In this document: positions 29,252 to 37,029 of the stretch, piece by piece
How the letters are laid out: each line of letters starts with the position of its first letter
Numbering within the stretch: the stretch's first letter is position 1
Origin: Siderastrea siderea
Lineage: Eukaryota > Cnidaria > Anthozoa > Scleractinia > Rhizangiidae
Reading direction: 5' to 3'
DNA length: 64,000 bases
NCBI GenBank assembly: GCA_964030785.1
Contig: OZ034967.1
Coordinates: 54,133,765-54,197,764, forward strand
Made by a program: the position numbers and the translations under genes
Notes under the pieces: model-generated
Told to the model about the DNA's origin: nothing
Database searches by the model: none
The model's input: only the letters and a program-made list of their open reading frames with translations

Positions 29252-30292
29252 TCACACCACCACTTCCCTTTTAAAGTGGAGGGTCAGGAGGGCATGGCCT
29301 TCACCAAATTTCACCAGATCCCCATTGGTTTCGGCCAACTGGGTTTCCACGATTTCCACCACTTCGTTGCGTACTGGGATATATTGAATATGTCGAGGTT
29401 CAAAGTGGGTGGTGTCTTGAGGCTGGTACTTGATTTCTCGTAAGAGATCGGTGATGAGGCCCCCTACCATACTGCTGGTCCCTACATCACAATACACGTG
29501 CAAAGGACGCGCCGAGGGAAATTCCAACGAGGGACGAAAGGTCTGGTTCAAATTCACAAACCGCCAATTACACGTCATACTCAAGTTCAGATAATCCCCA
29601 TCCACTTTCCAAAAGGCGGGCTTGTTGCTGCCATCCAGGACATCGGTCGGAATGGGAATGGAGTCCGAATGAAATTCTTGCAAGAGATTGGGACCCAATC
29701 GATACACGCCCGTCGACACTTGTTCAATTCATCCCATTCTCAGCGCCAAGGTTCTGCCCCATTCCACGCGTGCCACTTGCACTTTGTAATCCACATTGAC
29801 GGTATTCAACACCAAATCCCCTTCGGAAGTCCATTCAAAGGTCGGGTACAATTTGACGCCATTGTTCTCGGCCCATTTGTTAAGGGGTTCGGTTTGTTTG
29901 GCACGGGCTTGCACGTAACGGTACACCAATTGATGAAAAAAGTGCGATCCCGTCGACGAGGCCATCTCCTTTCTCATATCTCGTCCGTACACAAAGAGTT
30001 CGCGACGTTGATGCCACCAGACATCTTCCCCTTGATCGTTTGTGTCATGCACCCGTTCGTGCCATCGTACGTACAACAGAGGATGGGAATCACCCACGCC
30101 TCCTTCTTCCGTTATCACGGGAATGGTGGGTAAGGATAAACTCACCATACCCACCATCCATCCTCGTCCCACAAATCGGATGGGTTTAGGCAATCGGTTT
30201 CTGAAATGATGACTCTTGTCCCCAGGAAACTCTTTGGTACTCGCATGACTCATCAACGTCACGTAAAACGAAGAATTGGGCACCAATGTCAT
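29252..30292 (-). pseudogene. Second penton-like gene, premature stop
   Basis: This is a full-length paralogue of the preceding gene, starting MTLVPNSSFYVTLMSHASTK. It runs open for 187 codons to a TGA at 29729-29731 and then continues in the same frame for more than 150 codons, ending at 29252. At the stop, the paralogue has Trp in the segment ALKMGW, so a single substitution is the simplest cause. There is no frameshift. It starts 5 nt after the integrase stop. It may be a recent nonsense mutation, a sequencing error, or, less likely, read through. Confidence 0.8.
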
Positions 30293-30296
30293 TGTT

Positions 30297-31469
30297 TTAG
30301 CGGCGTCGGCGTCGTTTGCGGGGTCGAAGGGATGTCACGTCTCCACGAGCAATCCAACTATTGTACTTGTCGGGCCACCCTTTCCACTTGACCAACCAAC
30401 GACCTTTTTGTCGCTTAAGTACCTTCTCGATCCGAAACACCTCGGACACATGGACTTTTTGTAAATCCTCTTCATAAAAGGTACCTTGGACGGGGGTCTC
30501 ATCCCATTCGCGAATCTTATACGTGGGGACAGGGCCAGGGACCACACGATGCACCACAAACACTTCTTCGGTCCAACCGGGTAAATACCCTTTTTCAAAG
30601 GTACGATGAATCGTATTGAGACGGACATGATCCCCCACCTTCAATTGGGGTTTTTTGTAGCCTTTCAATCGTTTGCTGTACAATCGTTTCCACACGGCTT
30701 CTTCGTTGTCCCACGTCACGTTTTCGGGGGGCATACCAATACTTCGATGACGGGTGGCATTATACCCTTGCACCAACTCGGGTAAGACATCGTCAAATTT
30801 CAACGTGTTGGCCGCGGTCAAATAACGGTATAACCGTTCTTTCAAGGTGCGGTTAAATCGTTCCACGACACTGGCTTTGGCATCCCCTTCGGTCGAAAAA
30901 TGTTGAATGTCTTGCTCGTCGACCCATCGTTGAAAGGTCCGATTATAAAATTCTTTCCCTCGATCCGTTTGCAATCGATTCGGGTGACGTCCTCCTTGTC
31001 TCACAATCTTCTCAAAGGCTTTCACGAGGGCCACGCCGGTTTTGGTTTTCAACGGTTCGACCCACGCGTACTTGGACAAGACATCCACGACGGTCAACAA
31101 GTAGCGTATACCCCGATTATGTTTGGCCAAACGTTGCACTTCCACTAAATCCGCGGCCCATTGATCATCCAACCCCCCTACGATCACGGGTAAGGTAGCA
31201 AAACGACGACGTCGGGGTTTATGCAAGGTGTAACCCACATCCTGTTCCAAGACCCGTTGGGCTTTTTTCAAAGGGAGACCCTGGGCTTTAGCAAATCGTT
31301 GCACCCCACCTAAACTCCCCGGGGCACGAGGATCATGGTAACGGTTTAACCATTGTTGCGAGACATTGGCCTTCTTCTTCTTCGTTGACGAAACCTTGGT
31401 TTTCTTCAACCATGATGACGACGAACTCCAGCGTTGGGTTCTCTTTCGAGGTGCCATACTTTTTGGCAT
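30297..31469 (-). CDS. INT: Retroviral-type integrase with chromodomain
   Basis: The product has 390 residues and inserts the element's ends into host DNA. After a basic N-terminus and an H/C-poor helical region comes the rve core with D107 (WAADLVEVQ), D169 (LQTDRGKEF) and E203 (KASVVERFN), the DDE triad with normal spacing. An SH3-like region (LKVGDHVRL, about 276) and a C-terminal chromodomain (about 343-377; FRIEKVLKR then WLVKWKGWPDKYNSWI) follow. The chromodomain suggests targeting to marked chromatin. Polinton integrases often have this layout. The 5' end overlaps the upstream 120-codon frame by 64 nt. Confidence 0.95.
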   Translation of the reverse strand: MPKSMAPRKRTQRWSSSSSWLKKTKVSSTKKKKANVSQQWLNRYHDPRAPGSLGGVQRFAKAQGLPLKKAQRVLEQDVGYTLHKPRRRRFATLPVIVGGLDDQWAADLVEVQRLAKHNRGIRYLLTVVDVLSKYAWVEPLKTKTGVALVKAFEKIVRQGGRHPNRLQTDRGKEFYNRTFQRWVDEQDIQHFSTEGDAKASVVERFNRTLKERLYRYLTAANTLKFDDVLPELVQGYNATRHRSIGMPPENVTWDNEEAVWKRLYSKRLKGYKKPQLKVGDHVRLNTIHRTFEKGYLPGWTEEVFVVHRVVPGPVPTYKIREWDETPVQGTFYEEDLQKVHVSEVFRIEKVLKRQKGRWLVKWKGWPDKYNSWIARGDVTSLRPRKRRRRR

Positions 31470-31768
31470 TCACCCCATAAGGTCGATATGGTGGGGACCG
31501 TGTGGGGATGTGCCTTTTGAATGATTCGATACCATCGCCATGCCTCTGGGTGAGCTTTTAACCATAAGACAAACACGACCCATCGATACAGGTTGCGGTC
31601 CACATGGGTTTCTTCAAAGAGGTGAAGAGGCTGCGTGTCCTCGGGACAGGGGGGAATGGGGATTTGGGACCCGGGTTGATGATCATATAACACTTGACAA
31701 AGGGTTTGATGACATTGCCATTGCCCCAGGGACAAGATAGACTCCCACGCATCACACACAGACTCCAT
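31406..31768 (-). CDS. Hypothetical protein upstream of integrase
   Basis: The product has 120 residues, begins MESVCDAWESILSLGQWQC, and is rich in Trp, His and Cys. It contains LYRWVVFVLWLKAHPEAWRWY, a likely aromatic helix. It overlaps the integrase start by 64 nt and the same strand supports shared transcription. I recognise no family. An AATAAAATGT stretch upstream could contain a weak TATA element. Confidence 0.5.
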   Translation of the reverse strand: MESVCDAWESILSLGQWQCHQTLCQVLYDHQPGSQIPIPPCPEDTQPLHLFEETHVDRNLYRWVVFVLWLKAHPEAWRWYRIIQKAHPHTVPTISTLWGECQKVWHLEREPNAGVRRHHG

Positions 31769-31804
31769 GGACTAAATAAAAAAACATTTTATTCGTTCTC
31801 TCAT

Positions 31805-32689
31805 TTAAAAGAGTCGGCCACAGCTGATGGTCTCTAGACCTTTCTGCCAGTTGTCAACACTGTCACTGTACTTGGGGGGTGGTGGAGCTGGGGCTACCAT
31901 CATTTCTTGACGGTTCTTGAGCTCTTGAATTTCTCGTAACAATTGTTTCTCATACTCTGTCAAGGGCCGATCCTCTTTGCTTTGGACTGGCGGGCCAGGG
32001 ATGTCATAGCCCCTCTTGGGATATCCTTCAGCATCACGGGTGGGTGGTTCAGCTTGTTGGTCGGCTTTTTTGGGAGGGTTGTCATGAAACCACGTCCAGT
32101 ACTTGGGACCCAAGGGTTGATCGGCCCACCGGAAGAAGCCACACGTTTTCTTGGAACAAGTCAGAAACAACCGATCGGGGTTCTGAATCGAATGACTCTG
32201 TTGAAGCGTGGCGGGTTCACGGCAAAAGCATTGTAAACAACACCACATGTCCAACACTTCTACATCAGGTTGACTATACACGGCTTTCATATACTCCAAG
32301 GCTTGATCTTGACCACAAAACAGCAAACACGGTTGCATGGGACATTTCACATACTTCCATCCCTTTTGAGATTCTCGGGCCTCCAAACGCACATTATGGC
32401 AAGGGCATACCATAGTGTTCACCGAACTAGCTAGGGCTCTGTTGGCTTTCGCTTGAGCATAGTCCTCCGCATTGTCATACACGGTCGTCAGAGTGAATTG
32501 AGGTGATGGGGGTGATTGCTCCACCATGTCATTCAATTCTTTCATCATGTCTTCCACGGCAGCTCGGGTGTCTTCCACCACGTCGCACACCACAGGATCA
32601 CAGTCCACGGGCGTCATATGTTGAATGCTCTTCTTTTTCTTCTTCCCCGCAGGGTGTACGCTTGGCTTTCTCTTCCGATCGACAGACAT
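31805..32689 (-). CDS. GRF zinc-finger protein
   Basis: The frame extends to 32755, but a TATAAAAAGG box lies at 32726-32735, so the ATG at 32689 (MSVDRKRK) is the likely start, giving 294 residues. A Lys-rich N-terminus is followed by two zinc-binding segments: CPCHNVRL...CPMQPCLLFC (about 95-125) and CLQCFCREPATL...RLFLTCSKKTCGFFRWAD (about 151-190). The second matches the GRF zinc finger of APE2, NEIL3 and TOP3A, which binds single-stranded DNA. The C-terminus has a charged helix and a Pro run. A role in replication or genome protection is inferred. Confidence 0.82.
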   Translation of the reverse strand: MSVDRKRKPSVHPAGKKKKKSIQHMTPVDCDPVVCDVVEDTRAAVEDMMKELNDMVEQSPPSPQFTLTTVYDNAEDYAQAKANRALASSVNTMVCPCHNVRLEARESQKGWKYVKCPMQPCLLFCGQDQALEYMKAVYSQPDVEVLDMWCCLQCFCREPATLQQSHSIQNPDRLFLTCSKKTCGFFRWADQPLGPKYWTWFHDNPPKKADQQAEPPTRDAEGYPKRGYDIPGPPVQSKEDRPLTEYEKQLLREIQELKNRQEMMVAPAPPPPKYSDSVDNWQKGLETISCGRLF

Positions 32690-32903
32690 CGTACTCAAGG
32701 TTGATTTCACCCCCACTGCCCATGCCTTTTTATACGTTGGACCCTTGCCTGTCATTGGTCAGCTTATCCTACCCATATAAGGACTTGTTATCTTCCCATT
32801 GGTCAGCTTTTGCCTCTCCAAATAAGGTCCTCTTGTCTTCCCATTGGTCCATTGTCCCTATTTAAGGAGCTCCCTGGGTCCTCCGACTCGTCATTCCAAG
32901 TAG
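32690..32903. promoter_or_regulatory. Divergent promoter, GRF and SLOG genes
   Basis: The minus-strand TATAAAAAGG (32726-32735) serves the GRF gene. TATTTAAG (32857-32864) lies about 40 nt before the plus-strand ATG at 32904. Three copies of an inverted CCAAT motif (ATTGGTC, about 32754, 32799 and 32843) sit in a repeated block CTTCCCATTGGTCAGCTT. Confidence 0.65.
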
Positions 32904-33128
32904 ATGGACTACTACCAAGATCTCAACCGAGACGACTTTGCTTCCACCGAAGACTATTTGGCTGAACGGGTCAAACGAGGTCTAGCAGCGGGATTCACGT
33001 TCCAACAGTGCCGACAGCACCACGTCATTGATTTCGGTTTGGCCTTAGGGTTGACTCCCACGGAGATTCTAGCTATTGTAGGCCCAGACACCGGCTACGT
33101 ATTTGAATGCCCCCCAACATCGACATGA
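32904..33128 (+). CDS. Short protein preceding SLOG gene
   Basis: The product has 74 residues from the first ATG of the plus-strand transcript: MDYYQDLNRDDFASTEDYLA, then a helical segment and GLALGLTPTEILAIVG. It overlaps the SLOG frame by 22 nt in another frame. It may be a real small protein, or the two frames may be joined by splicing or frameshifting. Function is unknown. Confidence 0.5.
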   Translation: MDYYQDLNRDDFASTEDYLAERVKRGLAAGFTFQQCRQHHVIDFGLALGLTPTEILAIVGPDTGYVFECPPTST

Positions 33129-33802
33129 TTGGAGAACACGATGTGGATGCCTTGGAACTCCAAATTGGCCATGGCCATGTGGTCTACACCGGGGGAGCCA
33201 AAGGTACGGATGCCCTCGTGGAAGAACTGGCTAAACAATTTGGGATGCAGCTAGAAGTCCTGGTCCCCCCGAACCATCCACGAGCCACTTTCATCACCCC
33301 TTCTACGGTGGAAGTCCTGATGCTGGCCAACCCCCATCTTCACCAGGCGGCGGAGAAACTAGGCAAACAAATGCCCAGTCATTTTTACACCCTGCAATTG
33401 CTGCAACGCAATTATCAAATTGCCAAAAAAGCCCATACCATCTATGCCTTTGGCATCTTGGAACCGGATCATAAACGCGTGAAAGGAGGCACTGGTTGGA
33501 CTGTGCAATTGGCTATGGATCAAGGCAAACCCGTCTACCTGTTTGACATACCCAGTCAATCATGGTACCGCTCGGACCATTACTACCAAGTCAATGAGAA
33601 TGCCGCCACCCTGGTCACTGGCAGTCAATTTGTCCCTTGGGGACCTAAAAAGCCCACCCTTCATCAAAGCAGTGCTATTGTGGGATCCCGGGATGTGGAC
33701 GCGAAAACCCGAGCCGAAATTCAAGCCTTGTTCAACCGCACCTTCTGTCTACCCGAGAACATTGATCAATTACGTATGGAACTGGAAGACTTTCATTTGT
33801 AA
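33107..33802 (+). CDS. SLOG-superfamily (LOG/DprA/YspA-like) protein
   Basis: The product has 231 residues; the ATG at 33107 or the Met seven codons later could start it. HVVYTGGAKGTDALVEELAK (24-43) is the phosphate-binding glycine loop of the SLOG Rossmann-like fold, and GGTGWTVQLAMDQGKPVYLF (127-146) is the second conserved loop and strand. SLOG proteins bind nucleotides or their derivatives and include LOG, DprA and bacterial conflict sensors. Near the C-terminus AIVGSRDVDAKTRAEIQALF (190-209) resembles the opening strand and helix of the YspA-type SLOG domain, normally at the N-terminus. This suggests permutation or a truncated second domain. Substrate and role are unknown; host defence interaction is an inference. 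Confidence 0.78.
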   Translation: MPPNIDMIGEHDVDALELQIGHGHVVYTGGAKGTDALVEELAKQFGMQLEVLVPPNHPRATFITPSTVEVLMLANPHLHQAAEKLGKQMPSHFYTLQLLQRNYQIAKKAHTIYAFGILEPDHKRVKGGTGWTVQLAMDQGKPVYLFDIPSQSWYRSDHYYQVNENAATLVTGSQFVPWGPKKPTLHQSSAIVGSRDVDAKTRAEIQALFNRTFCLPENIDQLRMELEDFHL

Positions 33803-34094
33803 TTGTACATAGCCCTTTTTATTTTTTATTTTTTCAATTTCTTAGTTTTTATTTTTTCCCATTGTACATAGCCATTTTTCTTAATTTTTATTTTTTCCCA
33901 ATTGTAAATAGGAGCGCCCCACCCCGCGTGACAAAGAACACAGACCACCCTTTGTAACATCAACTCTTTTTTAATTAAAAAATTTTAAAAACTGACATCA
34001 CTGGTTTTGCACGTGGATCATAAATAAATGTCTCTTGACTCACAGTAGCCTTGACTCGCAATAAAGAAACTCAACAGGAATGTTCAAAGTCTAT
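33803..34094. other. AT-rich convergent 3' region
   Basis: This lies between the convergent SLOG and 171-residue genes. It contains repeats of TTTTTATTTTTTCCCA and TTGTACATAGCC, and AATAAA at 34023-34028 and about 34059. Confidence 0.6.
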
Positions 34095-34610
34095 TTACAA
34101 CTCCAACACACGTCGTACACGACTGGCTCGCTCCTTTCTTCTCTCCCGTTCCTCCTTCTCCTGTTTTTTCACTTCCCTGTAAAAATGACTGATGGTCAAC
34201 CATAAATTACCGCAGTACAGTTCAGGCAGATGCGCAGCCATATAAAAATCCAGCTGCTCAAACAGCCCCATGCTAATAGGCCACCACCTCTCCTCCATGG
34301 TCGGTACTATACGGAACTCCATCCAAGGGATGATCCGATTCGCCAGTGCTCTCTTTAACCTACGGTAGGTGACTGGTTCAAGAGGTAGCCCATTCTCCGG
34401 CTGAACAAAACACAATAAAAATAATCTAATGAACGCCTCCACGCGTTGTCGATTCAGGGGGCGCCATGATTCCTCCCGTCTCTCGTACATGCCACTAATT
34501 TGGCGCTGGAGGGGCGTCTGCTCTGGTCGCACTCTCCTTCTCAACACGTCTTCTCCACTAACATTAACACAACTGGCTAGCGAGCCCAAGGGTCTTCTCG
34601 TTTCGGACAT
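34095..34610 (-). CDS. Hypothetical right-arm protein
   Basis: The product has 171 residues, begins MSETRRPLGSLASCVNVSGE, and TATATAA lies about 80 nt upstream (34690-34696). The middle is hydrophobic and aromatic (IRLFLLCFVQPENGLPLEP, RWWPISMGLFEQLDFYMAA) and the end is a charged helix (EVKKQEKEERERRKERASR). It sits beside the duplicated early promoter, occupying the place that early protein A has in the left arm, so it may be an early protein. No family was recognised. Confidence 0.6.
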   Translation of the reverse strand: MSETRRPLGSLASCVNVSGEDVLRRRVRPEQTPLQRQISGMYERREESWRPLNRQRVEAFIRLFLLCFVQPENGLPLEPVTYRRLKRALANRIIPWMEFRIVPTMEERWWPISMGLFEQLDFYMAAHLPELYCGNLWLTISHFYREVKKQEKEERERRKERASRVRRVLEL

Positions 34611-34699
34611 TTTTCCACTTCACCAAAGAACATAAGTCACCACAGCACCAACTCAAAGCTAGGAGTGACGTCCTGGGGCCTCCCTTGACTTATATACCC

Positions 34700-34860
34700 C
34701 GATCCGCGCAATGCACCATGGTCTATCTAAGGAGGGGGGAGGGGGGTCCCCCCACCTCTTCCCCTCCCAAAGCATGATGGGGCCTTTCTCTCATTGGCCC
34801 CTTCCCTCCCACGTGATCCCCTTCTTTCTCTATAAAAACCACCGTCCCATTTCATGTTTT
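34700..34860. promoter_or_regulatory. Inverted duplicate of the PolB/early promoter
   Basis: The block GGAGGGGGGAGGGGGGTCCC, CTTCCCTCCCACGTGA and TCTCTATAAAAA match the complement of 19140-19290 in the same order. The plus-strand TATA at about 34830-34836 no longer drives an intact PolB. Confidence 0.7.
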
Positions 34861-35189
34861 CACACTCATCGATGATCCAGTCCTCAGTCCAGAAACCCAA
34901 CAAGTGGTTGATCCTTTGGTCTGATGGCTCTGGTTGATCCTTTGGTCTGATGGCTCAATCCAAGCCATTGATGTTTACTTGACATTCTTGCTTGCTTGCT
35001 TGGATCTCCTCCTCCTCCCCCAATTCCTCGTCGTCTCTTTTGGCTCTCAATCGGACATCTCCAGGCCTAACAATTGGAGGGACTCGTGGTGGCTAAGGCC
35101 ACTGGGCCCCGCTTCGGCTTCTTCTTCTGGCTGAGAGGCCATGATCAGATGAACTCACTGGTGAATGGTTCTCTGTTTCGGCTGTTGGT

Positions 35190-35510
35190 CTGGAACTCAT
35201 CAAAAGGAACTCATCAAAAAGGAACACTCATATTATCAAAAAGGAACTTATATTATTAAATAGGAACTCATCAAAAGGAACACTCGTATTATCAAAAGGA
35301 ACTCATCATAAAGGAAGACTCATATTATCAAAAAGGAACTTATATTATTAAATAGGAACTCATCAAAAGGAACACTCGTATTATCAAAAGGAACTCATCA
35401 TAAAGGAACACTCATATTATCAAAAAGGAACTTATATTATTAAATAGGAACTCATATTATCAAAAAGGAACTAATAGAAACACTCATATTATCAAATCAA
35501 GCAGAGTATG
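35190..35510. repeat. Minisatellite, about 90-bp composite unit
   Basis: Repeats are built from AAGGAACTCATCAAAAGG, AACACTCGTATTATCAAAAG and AACTTATATTATTAAATAGG, with about three composite copies. The array is AT-rich and lies between the promoter duplicate and the PolB fragment. Confidence 0.85.
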
Positions 35511-35552
35511 AGAGTCCTCCTTAAGAAGTTGATGATTCCAACACCTTCTGTT

Positions 35553-35602
35553 TTAACCCACCTTGAGCCCGCGATCCTTTTTTCACACTCGCCAGCGGTT
35601 TC
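35553..35602. repeat. Extra internal fragment of the terminal repeat
   Basis: TTTTAACCCACCTTGAGCCC and the following CGATCCTTTTTTCACACTCG match 36015-36063 of the right terminal repeat in the same orientation. The fragment abuts the PolB remnant. Confidence 0.8.
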
Positions 35603-35605
35603 CCA

Positions 35606-35842
35606 TTCCAGTTGAATTACGACGTCATGCGTCAGAATGTCCAAGATGAAATACAAAGACCAAACCACGGGAAATCCAAGTCACCAAAAGTCACCACATT
35701 GTCCGGGAACCGAAAAACTACAGTTTGGCTACCTATCCCCAACACAAATGGTATCGCTTGGTGTATGACAAAAGAGTCATCGATCCCCGCACCTTCAACA
35801 CCTACCCCTATGGCTACCAGTAAAAGCCCAAACAAGATCGTC
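35606..35842 (+). pseudogene. Duplicated PolB 3'-end fragment
   Basis: This is a copy of the last 75 codons or so of PolB (NYDVMRQNVQDEIQRP at its start, TYPYGYQ-type end with TAA), inverted relative to the real gene, so the terminal repeats effectively extend into PolB. It lacks 7 nt near the start compared with PolB, which shifts the frame. At its inner side the next 190 bp of the left arm are missing, with a 2-bp (GA) overlap at the junction. It is not expected to be expressed. Confidence 0.85.
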
Positions 35843-36263
35843 GACCCTCTATTGAACATTAAGGAACACTCAGGAAAAAACCATTTTCTCAGTTATTGTC
35901 AACAAACGTATAACAATAAACGTGATTTATTCATTTTGTGTTGTTTTCACTCCAAGGGTTACCCCCGTTCCCAAAATTGGACTTTGGACTTGGAGCCCAC
36001 GTTTTCTCAGCGGTTTTAACCCACCTTGAGCCCACGATCCTTTTTTCACACTCGCCAGCGGTTTCTCATCTCAAAACACGTGACTTCCGGTTGCATGCGC
36101 CCGCGATCCTTTTTTTCCACCTGGTCAGCGGTTTCCCCCTCTTAAAAACACGTGACTTCCGGTTCCAGACACTTCCGGTCACTTCCGGTTCCGGTGACGT
36201 CATTGATTTCCTCTCGACCAATCAGAAGCCAGAACGAGTGCTATCTGGGCGCAACTTACTACT
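35843..36263. repeat. Right terminal inverted repeat
   Basis: This is the inverted counterpart of 14302-14722, 421 bp, ending CTTACTACT. It retains the CRE, ETS-type and CACGTG motifs with a few base differences. Confidence 0.92.
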
Positions 36264-36269
36264 TATGTT
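36264..36269. repeat. Polinton target site duplication, right copy
   Basis: TATGTT, identical to 14296-14301, directly follows the right terminus. Confidence 0.9.
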
Positions 36270-36395
36270 ACTATTTTCTTTTTCAGTGGAGAAAGTGAAA
36301 ATGATTTAAGCTTATCAGTGCGTAACTTTTCTTCACACCGTGCTTGGGCATTCATTTTACAGTCTTTGCGGCTGCCCTTCAATCTCTGTACGTCC

Positions 36396-36725
36396 TCAGA
36401 GGAAATATATTTTCGGGATGTCTTTTCCCTTTTCCTGCCTGATTTGCCTACAACTGTTTTTTCGTAGTTCGACGCCTTTTTTGCCCGCAAAACGTTTCAT
36501 CCTTCTCAGTAACGGGAAATCCTCGTCCGACAAGTCCGACGCATCTTCGCCACGGGATTTGTCTAAAATATTCTCACCGCCATCATCGGAATCACTTGTA
36601 TAATCCTCATATTCAGAGCCACTATCCAGAAAGTTCTCCCCAAGGGCTTGCCTCAAATTTGGACGTGACACTGATGACAGAAACTGAATTTGTTCATCTC
36701 CAAAGAAGGTTATTTCCGACACCAT
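36396..36725 (-). CDS. Possible acidic hypothetical protein
   Basis: The frame starts at MVSEITFFGDEQIQFLSSV (an upstream non-preferred start extends to 36812). It is acidic with GSEYEDYTSDSDDGG, then LSDEDFPLLRRMKRF. Another minus frame overlaps near an A-run (about 36481-36486) and continues with basic sequence to 36263, so a frameshift is possible. It lies next to the Polinton insertion. No family was recognised and it may not be a gene. Confidence 0.3.
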   Translation of the reverse strand: MVSEITFFGDEQIQFLSSVSRPNLRQALGENFLDSGSEYEDYTSDSDDGGENILDKSRGEDASDLSDEDFPLLRRMKRFAGKKGVELRKNSCRQIRQEKGKDIPKIYFL

Positions 36726-37029
36726 TTTTTTTGTTTGTCTTTGCGCGGAGTCCTCGCAACATGCACGCGCGTGTGTCACGCGCGATAGCACAATTTTTTC
36801 TAAAAATAGCACATTTGTCTTTTTCGATGGGGCCAGCCCCAGGACTGAAAATGGTATTCAGTTACGGTCTCCGTCCCCGATTATGGCTCCTGTTTCCTAG
36901 GTATTTAAGGTGTTAAACGAAAAAATAAAAGACTGAGAAAACGGAAAAAATGACTGAGGCAAGTGCGTCGGTTTACCTCATGCTGGCTACGGCCCAGGCT
37001 TTTCCTAAAATGTATCTCGAAAAAATTCG

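Larger units (their letters stand above)
14302..36263. mobile_element. Complete Polinton/Maverick (adintovirus-type) provirus
   Basis: This is a 21,962-bp element with 421-bp inverted termini starting AGTAGTAAG and a 6-bp TATGTT duplication. It carries the Polinton hallmark set: protein-primed PolB, retroviral-type integrase, packaging ATPase, C5-like protease, double-jelly-roll major capsid and penton-like minor capsid. Extra genes include PLA2, a SLOG protein, a GRF zinc finger, a two-TM protein and many small basic proteins. Most genes from PLA2 to the GRF gene are on the minus strand; an early locus (19.3-20.5 kb) and the SLOG locus (32.9-33.8 kb) are on the plus strand. Apart from one stop codon in a duplicated penton gene, I saw no break in a hallmark gene, so insertion appears recent. 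It could be called an adintovirus; the distinction is nomenclatural. Confidence 0.93.

Noticed and set aside
13987..36490. A host ORF continuing across the Polinton insertion site
   Set aside because: Reading the empty site on the minus strand in the adjacent frame meets a stop at once, so no interrupted gene is supported.
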